A stretch of 64,000 nt of DNA from Candidatus Methylopumilus turicensis (GTDB taxonomy: Bacteria > Pseudomonadota > Gammaproteobacteria > Burkholderiales > Methylophilaceae): positions 248,001 through 312,000 of the forward strand of contig NZ_LN794158.1 of assembly GCF_000953015.1 (NCBI RefSeq), written 5' to 3'. How positions within the stretch are numbered: the first letter of the stretch is position 1; the number at the start of each line of letters is the position of its first letter. Of the stretch, positions 1-8,425 are shown in pieces. The position numbers were made by a program, and so were the translations under genes. The notes below the pieces were generated by a model that had not been told where the DNA came from, made no database searches, and worked only from the letters and a program-made list of their open reading frames with translations.

Positions 1-544
1 TGAGTTGGGCACTTTGTTTGGCGCCTTTAATCAATAGACCCATTAGAATCAAAATAATCGCCGACGCAGGTAAGTTGATGATCCCACCTAACTCTGGTGA
101 CTTAGTCAGTGCATCAGGAAGTCCCATGCCAATGGCGTGCAGTGCGTTATTAAAATAGCCTGACCAGCCATTAGCAACCGCCGCCACGGATACGCTGTAT
201 TCAAGCAATAAAATCCAGCCGATAATCCAAGCAACAATCTCACCAAATGCCACATAACTATAGCCGTAAGCGCTACCACAACCACCTACTGATGCGGCTA
301 GTTCAGCGTACGCAAGCGCAGCAAAAGCGCAAGCGGTGCCAGACACCACAAACGAGAGAATCACAGCAGGGCCAGCTTGATTGGCCGCCGCAATGCCGGT
401 GAGCACAAAAATACCTGTACCAATAATCGCCCCTACCCCAAGTAATGTCAGGTCAAACGCACTCAGGCATCGTTTTAATTCACCGTGATCTTTTGAAGAC
501 ACGGCTTTGGTGCGGAAAATTTGCTTCATTAGTTGAGCGAACAC
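1..544 (-). CDS. APC-superfamily amino-acid permease, N-terminal part (runs off the window)
   Basis: The reverse strand reads as the first ~181 residues of an inner-membrane amino-acid/polyamine transporter. After a short basic N-terminus (KQIFRTKAVSSKDHGELKR) comes the hallmark first helix LGVGAIIGTGIFVLTG. Further hydrophobic segments follow, including a Gly/Ser-rich one (SVGGCGSAYGYSYVAFGE) typical of cationic amino-acid transporter (CAT/YfnA) relatives. The chosen start is a GTG at 544 preceded by AAGGGGAAGC. An internal ATG at 529 is possible but has no clear ribosome site. It lies 29 bases after the apeB stop on the same strand, so a peptidase and an amino-acid transporter may be co-expressed. 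Substrate cannot be told. The C-terminal half is outside the window. Confidence 0.85.
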   Translation of the reverse strand, partial: MFAQLMKQIFRTKAVSSKDHGELKRCLSAFDLTLLGVGAIIGTGIFVLTGIAAANQAGPAVILSFVVSGTACAFAALAYAELAASVGGCGSAYGYSYVAFGEIVAWIIGWILLLEYSVSVAAVANGWSGYFNNALHAIGMGLPDALTKSPELGGIINLPASAIILILMGLLIKGAKQSAQL

Positions 545-573
545 GAGCTTCCCCTTTATTAAAGGTGTATTTT

Positions 574-1869
574 TTAGGAGTAGAAACTGGTCAAGGCCTT
601 TATCATGTAGGCGTGGTCAAGAACCCCTGCGCTTTCACGAAGGCTATGCATCGCCCACATCGGCGACCCAACATCAACCGTTTGTACGCCAAGGCGAGAG
701 GCAACAATTGGCCCGATCGTGCTACCACACCCCAAATCTGTTCGATGCGCATATTGTTGGTAAGGGACGCCGGCTTGTTCGCAAAGTCTGATAAATCTTG
801 CAGCACTGTCTGCGTTGGTGGCATAACGCTGATTCGCGTTGGTTTTAATCACTGGACCTTGATTGATGAGCACATGGTGGCACGGCTCATAACTGGCGGC
901 ATGATTCGGGTGAAAAGCATGGCCCATATCAGCGCTAATGAAAAAGCTTTTAGCTAATGCCCTTAGTTTCTCTTCATCCTTCAGCGATTGACTAATTGAA
1001 ATGCGCTCGATGACATCGGCTAAAAAGCTTCCGCTTGCACCAGTAGCACTTTCGCTTCCGACCTCTTCGTGGTCGAACAGGGCGCAGACGGCTGTCGCCT
1101 TAGGCTTTTTATTGGCCAGTAAAGCAGTGAGTGCTGCGTGGCATGAAGCCAAATTATCAAGCTGGCTGTTGGCAATGAATTCTTGATTGGCTCCCCAGAC
1201 GACTCCCTTTTGCGTGTCAAAAACATTTAATTCAAAGTTAATGATGTCTTCAATTTTTACATTGAGTGCTTCAGCAATATGGCCTAAAAATGCGGTATCG
1301 GCTTCTATGTGATTTGCACTTTCGCCAAAGAGTAAAGGAAGCTCTGTTTGTTTGTTGAACTTGAGTCCTTTTTCATTCACCTCACGGTTCATATGAATTG
1401 CCAAGTTGGGCAGTCTTAAAATTGGCTGATCAAATTTGACTAAGTGCGACTCAAAGCCCTCGACAGTGCGGACATTAACTCGCCCCGCCATGCTTAAGTC
1501 TCGATCTGCAAAAGTAGCTAATATCGGCCCCCCGTATACCTCAACCCCGATGCGAATTAAGCCATCGCCGCTATGCGCTGGGTTTGGTTTGAGGCGAAGG
1601 CCAGGTGAGTCTGTATGGGCTCCAACCATATTGAAGCCCGTGGTCGGTAAGGCATTTTGGCCCACGGTAAAAGCGATGATTGAACTGCCGCCACGTGTGA
1701 CAAAATAGCGACCACCGATTTCCAGTTTCCAGGCTTCATGTTCAGTTAGGGCGCTAAACCCAGCATCAATTAGCCATTTTGTTGTTGTCGACACAACATG
1801 CCAAGGACTTGGGCTGGCATCAATAAAGTCGAGAAGATCTTGAATGTTGGAACTAGCAATCGTTGTCAT
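574..1869 (-). CDS. apeB: M18 family aminopeptidase
   Basis: This is a 431-residue cytosolic zinc aminopeptidase of family M18 (aspartyl aminopeptidase/DAP2 type), which removes N-terminal, often acidic, residues from peptides. The metal-ligand and catalytic motifs are visible: [12 protein letters not shown] around residues 84-95 (His85, Asp87), SQLDN near 235-239, DHEEVGS around 266-272 with the Glu pair, [12 protein letters not shown] near 320, and a C-terminal GCGSTIGP segment. The length matches the family. The ATG overlaps the hemF stop as ATGA, so it is translationally coupled as a late gene of the dusB-to-apeB directon. A specific role beyond peptide turnover cannot be inferred. Confidence 0.93.
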   Translation of the reverse strand: MTTIASSNIQDLLDFIDASPSPWHVVSTTTKWLIDAGFSALTEHEAWKLEIGGRYFVTRGGSSIIAFTVGQNALPTTGFNMVGAHTDSPGLRLKPNPAHSGDGLIRIGVEVYGGPILATFADRDLSMAGRVNVRTVEGFESHLVKFDQPILRLPNLAIHMNREVNEKGLKFNKQTELPLLFGESANHIEADTAFLGHIAEALNVKIEDIINFELNVFDTQKGVVWGANQEFIANSQLDNLASCHAALTALLANKKPKATAVCALFDHEEVGSESATGASGSFLADVIERISISQSLKDEEKLRALAKSFFISADMGHAFHPNHAASYEPCHHVLINQGPVIKTNANQRYATNADSAARFIRLCEQAGVPYQQYAHRTDLGCGSTIGPIVASRLGVQTVDVGSPMWAMHSLRESAGVLDHAYMIKALTSFYS

Positions 1870-2792
1870 AGACCTAACCAGTTTTTATCAATTAAAAAGT
1901 CAGTATAGAGTTTTGCTTCAGCGCTTCCAGCTTCAGGCTTCCAATCATATCGCCATTTCACGATAGGCGGCATGGAAAGCAAGATGGATTCTGTGCGTCC
2001 ATTCGACTGTAATCCAAATAATGTGCCGCGGTCGAATACCAAATTAAATTCCACATAGCGACCACGACGATATGCTTGGAAATCTCGCTCTCTTTCACCG
2101 AATGGCAAGTCCTTACGGCGTTGTACGATAGGTAAGTACGCGCTAACAAAAGCATCACCTACTGCTTTTTGCATCGCAAAGCTTTGCTCAAATCCCAGTT
2201 TATTAAAGTCATCAAAGAAAATGCCACCGATACCGCGTGGTTCATTACGATGTTTAAGATGAAAGTATTCATCACAATGTTGTTTGAAACTTGGATATAA
2301 ATCTTCACCAAAAGGCGCTAGCGCATCGCGACATGTTCTATGAAAATGCACGGCGTCCTCTTCGAAGCCATAGTAAGGGGTTAAATCCATACCGCCACCA
2401 AACCACCAAATATCTTGCTCATCAGAATCTTGTCGGGCTTTTGCTACAAAAAATCTGACATTCATATGCACTGTCGGAATGTATGGATTGCGTGGATGAA
2501 ACACTAAAGACACTCCCATAGCCTCCCACGATCTTCCCGCGGCTTCAGGATGGGCTAAGGTTGCTGCAGGCGGTAGCTTATTTCCTTTAACATGTGAAAA
2601 GCCAACGCCGGCTCTTTCAAATACGTTGCCCTCTTCCAGCATGCAAGAGGTTCCACCACCACCCTCGGGACGTTGCCAGCTGTCATTTAAAAAGTTTTTT
2701 CCATCAATGAGTTCAACTGCTTCAACGATACGATTTTGTAAGCCCTGAAGATATTCATAAACGGCGTTTAGATTAATGTGTTGTTCAGCCAT
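1866..2792 (-). CDS. hemF: Oxygen-dependent coproporphyrinogen III oxidase
   Basis: This 308-residue enzyme oxidatively decarboxylates coproporphyrinogen III to protoporphyrinogen IX with O2, a late heme-synthesis step in the cytosol. The N-terminal Gly-rich signature [19 protein letters not shown] (about residues 44-62) is present. So are the substrate-binding [17 protein letters not shown] region and the C-terminal [16 protein letters not shown] and [12 protein letters not shown] motifs. Its length is that of E. coli HemF. It follows tsaC by 3 bases and overlaps apeB by 4, so it sits deep in a tightly packed directon. An O2-dependent form fits an aerobic water-column organism. The oxygen-independent HemN is not in this window. 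Confidence 0.97.
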   Translation of the reverse strand: MAEQHINLNAVYEYLQGLQNRIVEAVELIDGKNFLNDSWQRPEGGGGTSCMLEEGNVFERAGVGFSHVKGNKLPPAATLAHPEAAGRSWEAMGVSLVFHPRNPYIPTVHMNVRFFVAKARQDSDEQDIWWFGGGMDLTPYYGFEEDAVHFHRTCRDALAPFGEDLYPSFKQHCDEYFHLKHRNEPRGIGGIFFDDFNKLGFEQSFAMQKAVGDAFVSAYLPIVQRRKDLPFGERERDFQAYRRGRYVEFNLVFDRGTLFGLQSNGRTESILLSMPPIVKWRYDWKPEAGSAEAKLYTDFLIDKNWLGL

Positions 2793-2795
2793 GAC

Positions 2796-3347
2796 TTACT
2801 TCCTAAGGATTTTTCCAGTCAACAAATCTTGTATAGTCGATGGTTTCTTAGCGCCAGATGTTTTGCCTGTCATGATTTGGATTTGATGCCCAAAAACCTG
2901 ATGACATTGCTTAGCTGTTTTCGCGGCTTGATGTCCGCTGTGGTTTGCGCTGGTGGAGACTAAGGCCATCCCAGTATCTTTACATAGTTTAGCGGTTAAT
3001 GGGTGACTGCTAACGCGAATTGCAATGCTGGTATGTCTACCGGTGAGCCATTTAGGGCAATGTTTAGCGGCGGGGACTATCCAGGTATGAGGCTTTTTGG
3101 CATTGCCCCATGATTGCTGCATGTTGTGTATTTGAGATGGGCTAAGGGGCGCGATAAATCGTTCAAGATGATCAAAGCAATCGGCAACCAAGATTAAGCC
3201 TTTGTGTTGCGGCCTGCCTTTTAATCTCAAGATTTTTTGTACCGCTTTTCGGTTGGTAGGGTCGCAGCCAAGTCCAAATACAGCTTCGGTTGGATAGGCG
3301 AAAACCCCACCAATTTTTAAATAATGCCTAAGGCCACGGGCATTCAA
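2796..3347 (-). CDS. tsaC: Threonylcarbamoyl-AMP synthase, short (TsaC/YrdC) type
   Basis: This 183-residue single-domain YrdC/TsaC protein makes L-threonylcarbamoyladenylate from threonine, bicarbonate and ATP for the tRNA t6A37 modification. Visible family marks are AYPTEAVFGLGCDPTN near the N-terminus, LKGRPQHKGLILV around residues 43-55, and the SVSTSAN-type motif here read as LVSTSANHSG. The C-terminal Sua5 domain is absent, as in E. coli TsaC. It is 6 bases after purD and 3 bases before hemF. TsaB of the same pathway is encoded at 39657 in this window. YciO paralogues share the fold, but the length and motifs favour TsaC. Confidence 0.9.
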   Translation of the reverse strand: MNARGLRHYLKIGGVFAYPTEAVFGLGCDPTNRKAVQKILRLKGRPQHKGLILVADCFDHLERFIAPLSPSQIHNMQQSWGNAKKPHTWIVPAAKHCPKWLTGRHTSIAIRVSSHPLTAKLCKDTGMALVSTSANHSGHQAAKTAKQCHQVFGHQIQIMTGKTSGAKKPSTIQDLLTGKILRK

Positions 3348-3353
3348 CGGGCA

Positions 3354-4622
3354 TTAACCTTTAACTGCGCGGTAGCCAATGTCTTTGCGATATTGCGCGC
3401 CTGCAAATTTGATTCCATCAAGCGCTTGATAGGCTTGTGTTTGTGCATACTTCACTGTTTCACCTAGCGCTGTGACGCATAGAACACGACCGCCACTTGT
3501 CACTACTTGATCCCCATTTAAGGCGGTGCCAGCATGAAATACTTGCATATCATCCGAGCCAGTAGGTAAACCTGTAATCTCATCACCTGCACGTGGCGTG
3601 TCAGGATAGTTGGCAGCGGCCATGACAACGCCTAAAGCAGTACGCCTGTCCCATTCAGCTTCAATGGTGTTGAGCGTCCCATTCACTGCATGTTCCGCTA
3701 ATTTGACCAAATCACTCTTTAATCGAAGCATGATGGGTTGTGTTTCAGGGTCGCCCATGCGGCAATTAAATTCTAATGTTTTAACATCGCCATTCGGACT
3801 AATCATGAGGCCTGCATATAAAAAGCCTGTGTACGGAATGCCATCAGCCGCCATGCCTTCGACAGTTGGCTTGATGATTTCGCGCATGACTTTTGCATGG
3901 ATGGTCGGTGTGACAACAGGGGCTGGGGAGTACGCGCCCATGCCGCCAGTATTAGGGCCTTGATCACCATCAAGTAAGCGTTTGTGATCTTGGCTAGTGG
4001 CGAGTGGCAAGATATTTTTGCCATCTACCATCACAATAAAGCTAGCTTCTTCACCGGTTAAAAACTCTTCAATCACCACGCGTGCACCAGCACTGCCTAG
4101 TTTGTTATCTGAAAGCATAGAGTCAATAGCCGCGTGCGCTTCATCTAGTGACATCGCTACAACCACGCCTTTACCAGCAGCCAAGCCATCGGCTTTAATG
4201 ACAATTGGAGCACCTTGTGCATTCACGTAATCATGCGCGGCATTTGCATCCGTGAAGGTGGCGTAAGCAGCGGTAGGAATGTTGTGACGAATCATGAAAG
4301 CTTTTGCAAAGTCTTTAGAACTTTCAAGTTGTGCAGCCGCCTTGGTTGGCCCGAAAATTTTAAGGTCAGCAGCACGAAATGCATCTACTACCCCTTGAGA
4401 AAGGGTGGCTTCAGGGCCAACAATAGTGAGGCCAATTTGTTCTTCTTGTGCAAATTTGACCAATTCTGGCACGCTGGTTATTGCGACGTTCACCATGTCT
4501 GGATTAAGGGCTGTGCCTGCATTACCTGGGGCGACAAAAACTCGGCTAACGGATTTGTTTTGCGCCACTTTCCAAGCTAACGCATGTTCACGTCCGCCAC
4601 CACCAATAATCATGACTTTCAT
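3354..4622 (-). CDS. purD: Phosphoribosylamine-glycine ligase (GAR synthetase)
   Basis: This 422-residue ATP-grasp enzyme joins phosphoribosylamine and glycine to give GAR, the second step of purine synthesis. The N-terminal loop IGGGGREHALAWK, the VAPGNAGT segment, and the ATP-grasp KADGLAAGKGVVVA lysine region (around residues 143-156) are all seen. So are the metal-binding EFNCRMGDPETQ motif and a C-terminal domain ending in RKDIGYRAVKG. It starts 20 bases after purH, its usual partner, and is followed by tsaC after 6 bases. Length is normal for the family. Confidence 0.98.
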   Translation of the reverse strand: MKVMIIGGGGREHALAWKVAQNKSVSRVFVAPGNAGTALNPDMVNVAITSVPELVKFAQEEQIGLTIVGPEATLSQGVVDAFRAADLKIFGPTKAAAQLESSKDFAKAFMIRHNIPTAAYATFTDANAAHDYVNAQGAPIVIKADGLAAGKGVVVAMSLDEAHAAIDSMLSDNKLGSAGARVVIEEFLTGEEASFIVMVDGKNILPLATSQDHKRLLDGDQGPNTGGMGAYSPAPVVTPTIHAKVMREIIKPTVEGMAADGIPYTGFLYAGLMISPNGDVKTLEFNCRMGDPETQPIMLRLKSDLVKLAEHAVNGTLNTIEAEWDRRTALGVVMAAANYPDTPRAGDEITGLPTGSDDMQVFHAGTALNGDQVVTSGGRVLCVTALGETVKYAQTQAYQALDGIKFAGAQYRKDIGYRAVKG

Positions 4623-4642
4623 TGTTTATTCCTAATACTTAA

Positions 4643-6205
4643 TTAATGACGGAAGTGACGGAAGCCTGTGAGCACCATTGCTAACCCATGTTCATCTGCC
4701 GCTGCAATGACCTCTTCGTCACGCATACTGCCGCCGGGTTGAATCACACATGAAGCGCCGGCTTCAGCAAGGACGTCTACACCGTCACGGAATGGGAAGA
4801 ATGCATCAGAAGCAACCGCTGCGCCCTGCAATGCAAGGTTTGCGTTTTGCGCTTTGATGGCAGCAATCTTAGTGCTGTCCACACGGCTCATTTGCCCTGC
4901 GCCCACACCTAATGTCATGCCATTGCCACAGAATACAATCGCGTTAGATTTAACAAATTTAGCGACACGCCAAGCGAAGAGCAAATCTTCTAATTGTTTT
5001 GGGGTCGGTTGTTTTTTAGTCACAATTTTGAATTGCGCCGGGGTCACGTTTAACGCGTCTGGTGTTTGTACCAATAAGCCGCCACCAACACGTTTATATT
5101 CAAGCGTATTGAGTTCGCTACCAAGCGCAACGGTTAATACACGCACATTGGTTTTTGCGGCAAAAATTTCTTTTGCGGCAAATGACACTGCTGGCGCAAT
5201 GACCACCTCAACGAATTGCTTTACCAAGGGTTCTGCCGTTGCCGCATCAATTTCACGGTTGAACGCGATGATGCCGCCAAATGCAGAAGTTGGGTCTGTG
5301 CTAAATGCTTTTTGATAGGTCTCAAGCAAAGTTGCGCCAATCGCAACGCCGCATGGATTGGCATGCTTCACAATCACGCAAGCTGGCACATCGAATGTTT
5401 TTACGCATTCCCAAGCCGCATCAGCATCGCCAATGTTGTTGTATGAAAGCTCTTTACCTTGTAGTTGCGTAAAGCTTGCAAGCGCGCCTGCCGGTACAGT
5501 TGCATCTCGATAGAAAGCAGCTTCTTGGTGTGGATTTTCGCCGTAACGTAAATCCATCACTTTAGTGAGCTGTGTTGAGTATTTATCTGGGAATGCTTGT
5601 TTCTCGCCAGTCGTAGTGAGGCTGGTGAGATAGTTGCTAATTGCACCATCGTATTCAGCCGTATGTGAAAAGGCCTTTTTCGCCAACATAATGCGTGTTT
5701 CAGCACCGACTGCGCCTTTGGTAGAAGTCATTTCGCGGGCAATAATAGCGTAATCTGCTGGGTCAGTCACAATCGCAACATGATGATAGTTCTTAGCCGC
5801 AGCACGTACCATGGTTGGGCCGCCGATGTCGATGTTTTCAATCGCGTCTTCTAAGCTACAGTTTGGTTTGGCAATGGTTTCGCGGAATGGATAAAGATTC
5901 ACGACCACCATGTCGATGTTAGGAATGTTCGCTTCTTGCATGGCAGTCACATGCTCAGGCAAGTCACGACGGCCTAAAATACCACCGTGGACTTTAGGGT
6001 GTAGGGTTTTAACACGGCCATCTAACATTTCTGGGAAGCCTGTGTAGTCGCTGACTTCAATCACTGGAATGTTGTTTTCACGGAATAGTTTCGCAGTGCC
6101 GCCTGTTGATAAAATTTCTACGCCAAAGCTTTGCAAGTTTTTTGCAAACTCTAGAATACCTTGTTTGTCTGAAACGCTGATAAGTGCTCTTTTAATGACT
6201 GCCAT
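4643..6205 (-). CDS. purH: Bifunctional AICAR transformylase/IMP cyclohydrolase
   Basis: This 520-residue enzyme catalyses the last two steps to IMP: formyl transfer to AICAR and ring closure. An N-terminal MGS-like cyclohydrolase domain ([28 protein letters not shown]) is followed by the transformylase domain, with the [11 protein letters not shown] motif near residue 265 and the C-terminal [18 protein letters not shown] stretch ending FRHFRH. It lies 59 bases downstream of fis and 20 upstream of purD. The dusB-fis-purH-purD order suggests that purine synthesis is read from, or partly shares, the fis transcript. Confidence 0.98.
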   Translation of the reverse strand: MAVIKRALISVSDKQGILEFAKNLQSFGVEILSTGGTAKLFRENNIPVIEVSDYTGFPEMLDGRVKTLHPKVHGGILGRRDLPEHVTAMQEANIPNIDMVVVNLYPFRETIAKPNCSLEDAIENIDIGGPTMVRAAAKNYHHVAIVTDPADYAIIAREMTSTKGAVGAETRIMLAKKAFSHTAEYDGAISNYLTSLTTTGEKQAFPDKYSTQLTKVMDLRYGENPHQEAAFYRDATVPAGALASFTQLQGKELSYNNIGDADAAWECVKTFDVPACVIVKHANPCGVAIGATLLETYQKAFSTDPTSAFGGIIAFNREIDAATAEPLVKQFVEVVIAPAVSFAAKEIFAAKTNVRVLTVALGSELNTLEYKRVGGGLLVQTPDALNVTPAQFKIVTKKQPTPKQLEDLLFAWRVAKFVKSNAIVFCGNGMTLGVGAGQMSRVDSTKIAAIKAQNANLALQGAAVASDAFFPFRDGVDVLAEAGASCVIQPGGSMRDEEVIAAADEHGLAMVLTGFRHFRH

Positions 6206-6264
6206 GATGAAAGATTTCGATAAAAGTAATTGGAATGGAAAAGGGCTGAGTAAGCGGTGTACGC

Positions 6265-6501
6265 TTATTCAATATTGTATTGCTGTAATTTTTTTCTGAG
6301 GGTGTTGCGGTTTAAACCCAAGATTTCAGCAGCTTTGCTTTGGTTGCCACCAGCACGTTTCATAATGTGCTCAATCATTGGTTTCTCGATACAAGCAAGC
6401 ACCATGTCATATACCGCATGCGGTGGTTGACCGTCTAAATCCTTGAAATACTCATTGAGCGCAAGCTCCACGCTCATCGCTAGTTCACATTTTGAACTCA
6501 T
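6265..6501 (-). CDS. fis: Fis-family nucleoid-associated DNA-binding protein
   Basis: This 78-residue protein is almost entirely a Fis domain. The C-terminal helix-turn-helix [25 protein letters not shown] (shown here in two parts: [13 protein letters not shown] and [12 protein letters not shown]) covers roughly residues 50-75 and is nearly identical to enterobacterial Fis. Fis bends DNA and controls rRNA and growth-phase genes. It is shorter than E. coli Fis (98 residues), as in other betaproteobacteria, because the N-terminal arm is reduced. The start overlaps the dusB stop as ATGA, the conserved dusB-fis arrangement. Confidence 0.92.
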   Translation of the reverse strand: MSSKCELAMSVELALNEYFKDLDGQPPHAVYDMVLACIEKPMIEHIMKRAGGNQSKAAEILGLNRNTLRKKLQQYNIE

Positions 6502-7529
6502 GCTGCGAGCACCTCGCCGTTAGCTTCCACTTCATCAGTGGCATATTGAATGCGTGTATCTTGTGATTGCAGATGGTTAAAAAAGTCGTTAATCGCGTTC
6601 AATTGTTCATCAATCGTTTGCAATTGATTCATTGCATGACGGAAATTAGACGAATCTTTCAAGCCTTTGGTGTACCAGGAGATGTGCTTACGAGCGACCC
6701 GCATTCCTGTTAAGTCACCATAAAATTCATATAAATCGTGTAAATGGCCTAGCATCACGCTACGGATTTCTTCAACCTCTGGTGCAGGCATATGCTCGCC
6801 AGTGGCTAAATAATGTTCAATTTCGCGGAAAATCCAAGGGCGGCCTTGTGCGGCACGACCAATCATGACCCCGTCAGCGCCTGTGTACTCTAGGACGAAT
6901 TTAGCCTTTTCAGGGGTGGTAATATCGCCATTGGCGATGAGTGGAATGTTGATGGCTTGTTTAACTTCCGCAATGGTGTCGTACTCAGCATCGCCCATGT
7001 AAGCGCAAGCGCGAGTGCGGCCGTGCATGGCTAAGGCTTGTATACCAATATCTTCCGCCATTCTTGCGACCGCAACGGCATTGCGATTTTGCTTATCCCA
7101 GCCAGTGCGAATTTTAAGTGTGACTGGCACATCAACCGCAGCAACGACCGCTTTGAGAATTTGAGAAACGAGGGGCTCGTCTTTTAAAAGCGCTGAACCC
7201 GCCATGACGTTACAGATTTTTTTGGCTGGGCAGCCCATATTGATATCAATGACTTGTGCGCCATGGTCTACATTATATCGAGCAGCATCCGCCAGAATTT
7301 TTGGATCTGCACCTGCAATTTGCACTGAGATCGGTGCTACTTCACCTTCATGATTGGCGCGTCTCAAGGTCTTTTCACTGCCATATAGTAGGGAGTTTGA
7401 CGTCACCATTTCGGATACGGCATACCCTGCACCTAGCTTTTTACAAAGCATGCGGAAAGGCCTGTCGGTTACGCCCGCCATAGGGGCAACGACAAGGTTG
7501 TTACGCAGTTTGTATGGACCAATTTGCAC
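6498..7529 (-). CDS. dusB: tRNA-dihydrouridine synthase B
   Basis: This 343-residue FMN enzyme reduces uridines in the tRNA D-loop. The TIM-barrel start has MAGVTDRPFRMLCKKLGAG (residues 17-35), the catalytic Cys100 is in NMGCPAKK, and the FMN-phosphate segments IANGDI and GADGVMIGRAAQGRPW are present. The start is GTG at 7529, the only reasonable start next to GPYKLRNN. It heads the directon dusB-fis-purH-purD-tsaC-hemF-apeB and is preceded by 134 AT-rich bases that contain a TATAAAAT box about 45 bases upstream of the start, a plausible promoter with a poor -35 element. Confidence 0.96.
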   Translation of the reverse strand: MQIGPYKLRNNLVVAPMAGVTDRPFRMLCKKLGAGYAVSEMVTSNSLLYGSEKTLRRANHEGEVAPISVQIAGADPKILADAARYNVDHGAQVIDINMGCPAKKICNVMAGSALLKDEPLVSQILKAVVAAVDVPVTLKIRTGWDKQNRNAVAVARMAEDIGIQALAMHGRTRACAYMGDAEYDTIAEVKQAINIPLIANGDITTPEKAKFVLEYTGADGVMIGRAAQGRPWIFREIEHYLATGEHMPAPEVEEIRSVMLGHLHDLYEFYGDLTGMRVARKHISWYTKGLKDSSNFRHAMNQLQTIDEQLNAINDFFNHLQSQDTRIQYATDEVEANGEVLAA

Positions 7530-7663
7530 GGGTGATTTTAAACCTTACGAGAAAGCTGCCTATTTTATACGCAAACTGCCCTTCTTAAAACCTAAATTTG
7601 CTTATTTTTTGAACAGCTTAGCAATTTTTTCCGTGCGATATTTTTTCTTAGCGCGTTTTAGCT

Positions 7664-8425
7664 TTATTTAGGGAGTTCTGACCAGGCGTAACCTAATACA
7701 GTCATTTTTTCTTTTATTTCTGACATCGCAGTGTCGATGGACGTTAAATCGCCCTTCATGCCAAGTTCAATTGTGCGCCTTGTATCCAAGCGGGGGAGGC
7801 TAAAGAGCTTGAGTTGAGGATATTTGCTTGTCATTTCATTCATGAAGTCTAACAAACTACTTTCCCCTGCATCCATCACTAAAATAGATAACTCGCTAAT
7901 GATGACTTGGTGAAAAAAATGTTGGTAGTGCGTATCTAGCACCCACTCCATCATCGGGTGAGACATTTGTGGAAAGCCGGGCATAAAGTAATGCTGTTTT
8001 ACACTAAAGCCTGCAATCCGATTGACTGGATTTGGAATTAAATCAGCCCCTTTGGGAAAGTCTGCCATCAAAACCCTTTTAGGATAAGCGGCTTCACCAA
8101 ATTGCGCTTCAATTTCAGCCACTGCGCCAGCATGACGCTCGATGGGTACATTGATTGCCTCTGCTGCCGCTTGCCTTGTAAAGTCATCGGGCGTGGCACC
8201 AATACCGCCAAAGGAAAATACGATATCGTTGGTGGCTAAACTGCGTTTGAATGAAGCCACTAAACGCGCTGGGTCATCGCCTAAATACTCAGCCCAGCTT
8301 AATTGTAAGCCGCGTGCTTTTAAGATTTCAATGGCTTTGCTTAAATGGGCATCTTGGCGTTTGCCTGAGAGAATCTCATCGCCAATCACGTAAATGCCGA
8401 TATTTGGAATGTCTTTAGTCATCAT
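7664..8425 (-). CDS. CinA/MoaB-like molybdopterin-binding domain protein
   Basis: This protein of about 253 residues opens with IGIYVIGDEILSGKRQDAHL, the MoCF_biosynth (MoaB/CinA N-terminal) signature. FSFGGIGATPDDFTRQA follows near residues 70-86, matching the molybdopterin-binding loop. Stand-alone proteins of this type are annotated competence/damage-inducible protein A; the deamidase domain of full CinA is absent. The start is the ATG at 8425 (or the adjacent one at 8422) overlapping the polA stop by one base; upstream in-frame codons to 8443 lie inside polA. The gene ends with ELPK and a TAA, after which a basic reading frame continues in another phase (see findings). Enzymatic role unknown. 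Confidence 0.85.
   Translation of the reverse strand: MMTKDIPNIGIYVIGDEILSGKRQDAHLSKAIEILKARGLQLSWAEYLGDDPARLVASFKRSLATNDIVFSFGGIGATPDDFTRQAAAEAINVPIERHAGAVAEIEAQFGEAAYPKRVLMADFPKGADLIPNPVNRIAGFSVKQHYFMPGFPQMSHPMMEWVLDTHYQHFFHQVIISELSILVMDAGESSLLDFMNEMTSKYPQLKLFSLPRLDTRRTIELGMKGDLTSIDTAMSEIKEKMTVLGYAWSELPK

Noticed and set aside
445-957. 170-codon plus-strand frame
   Set aside because: It lies antisense to apeB and the permease start, and has no motif or ribosome site; it is a shadow of real genes.
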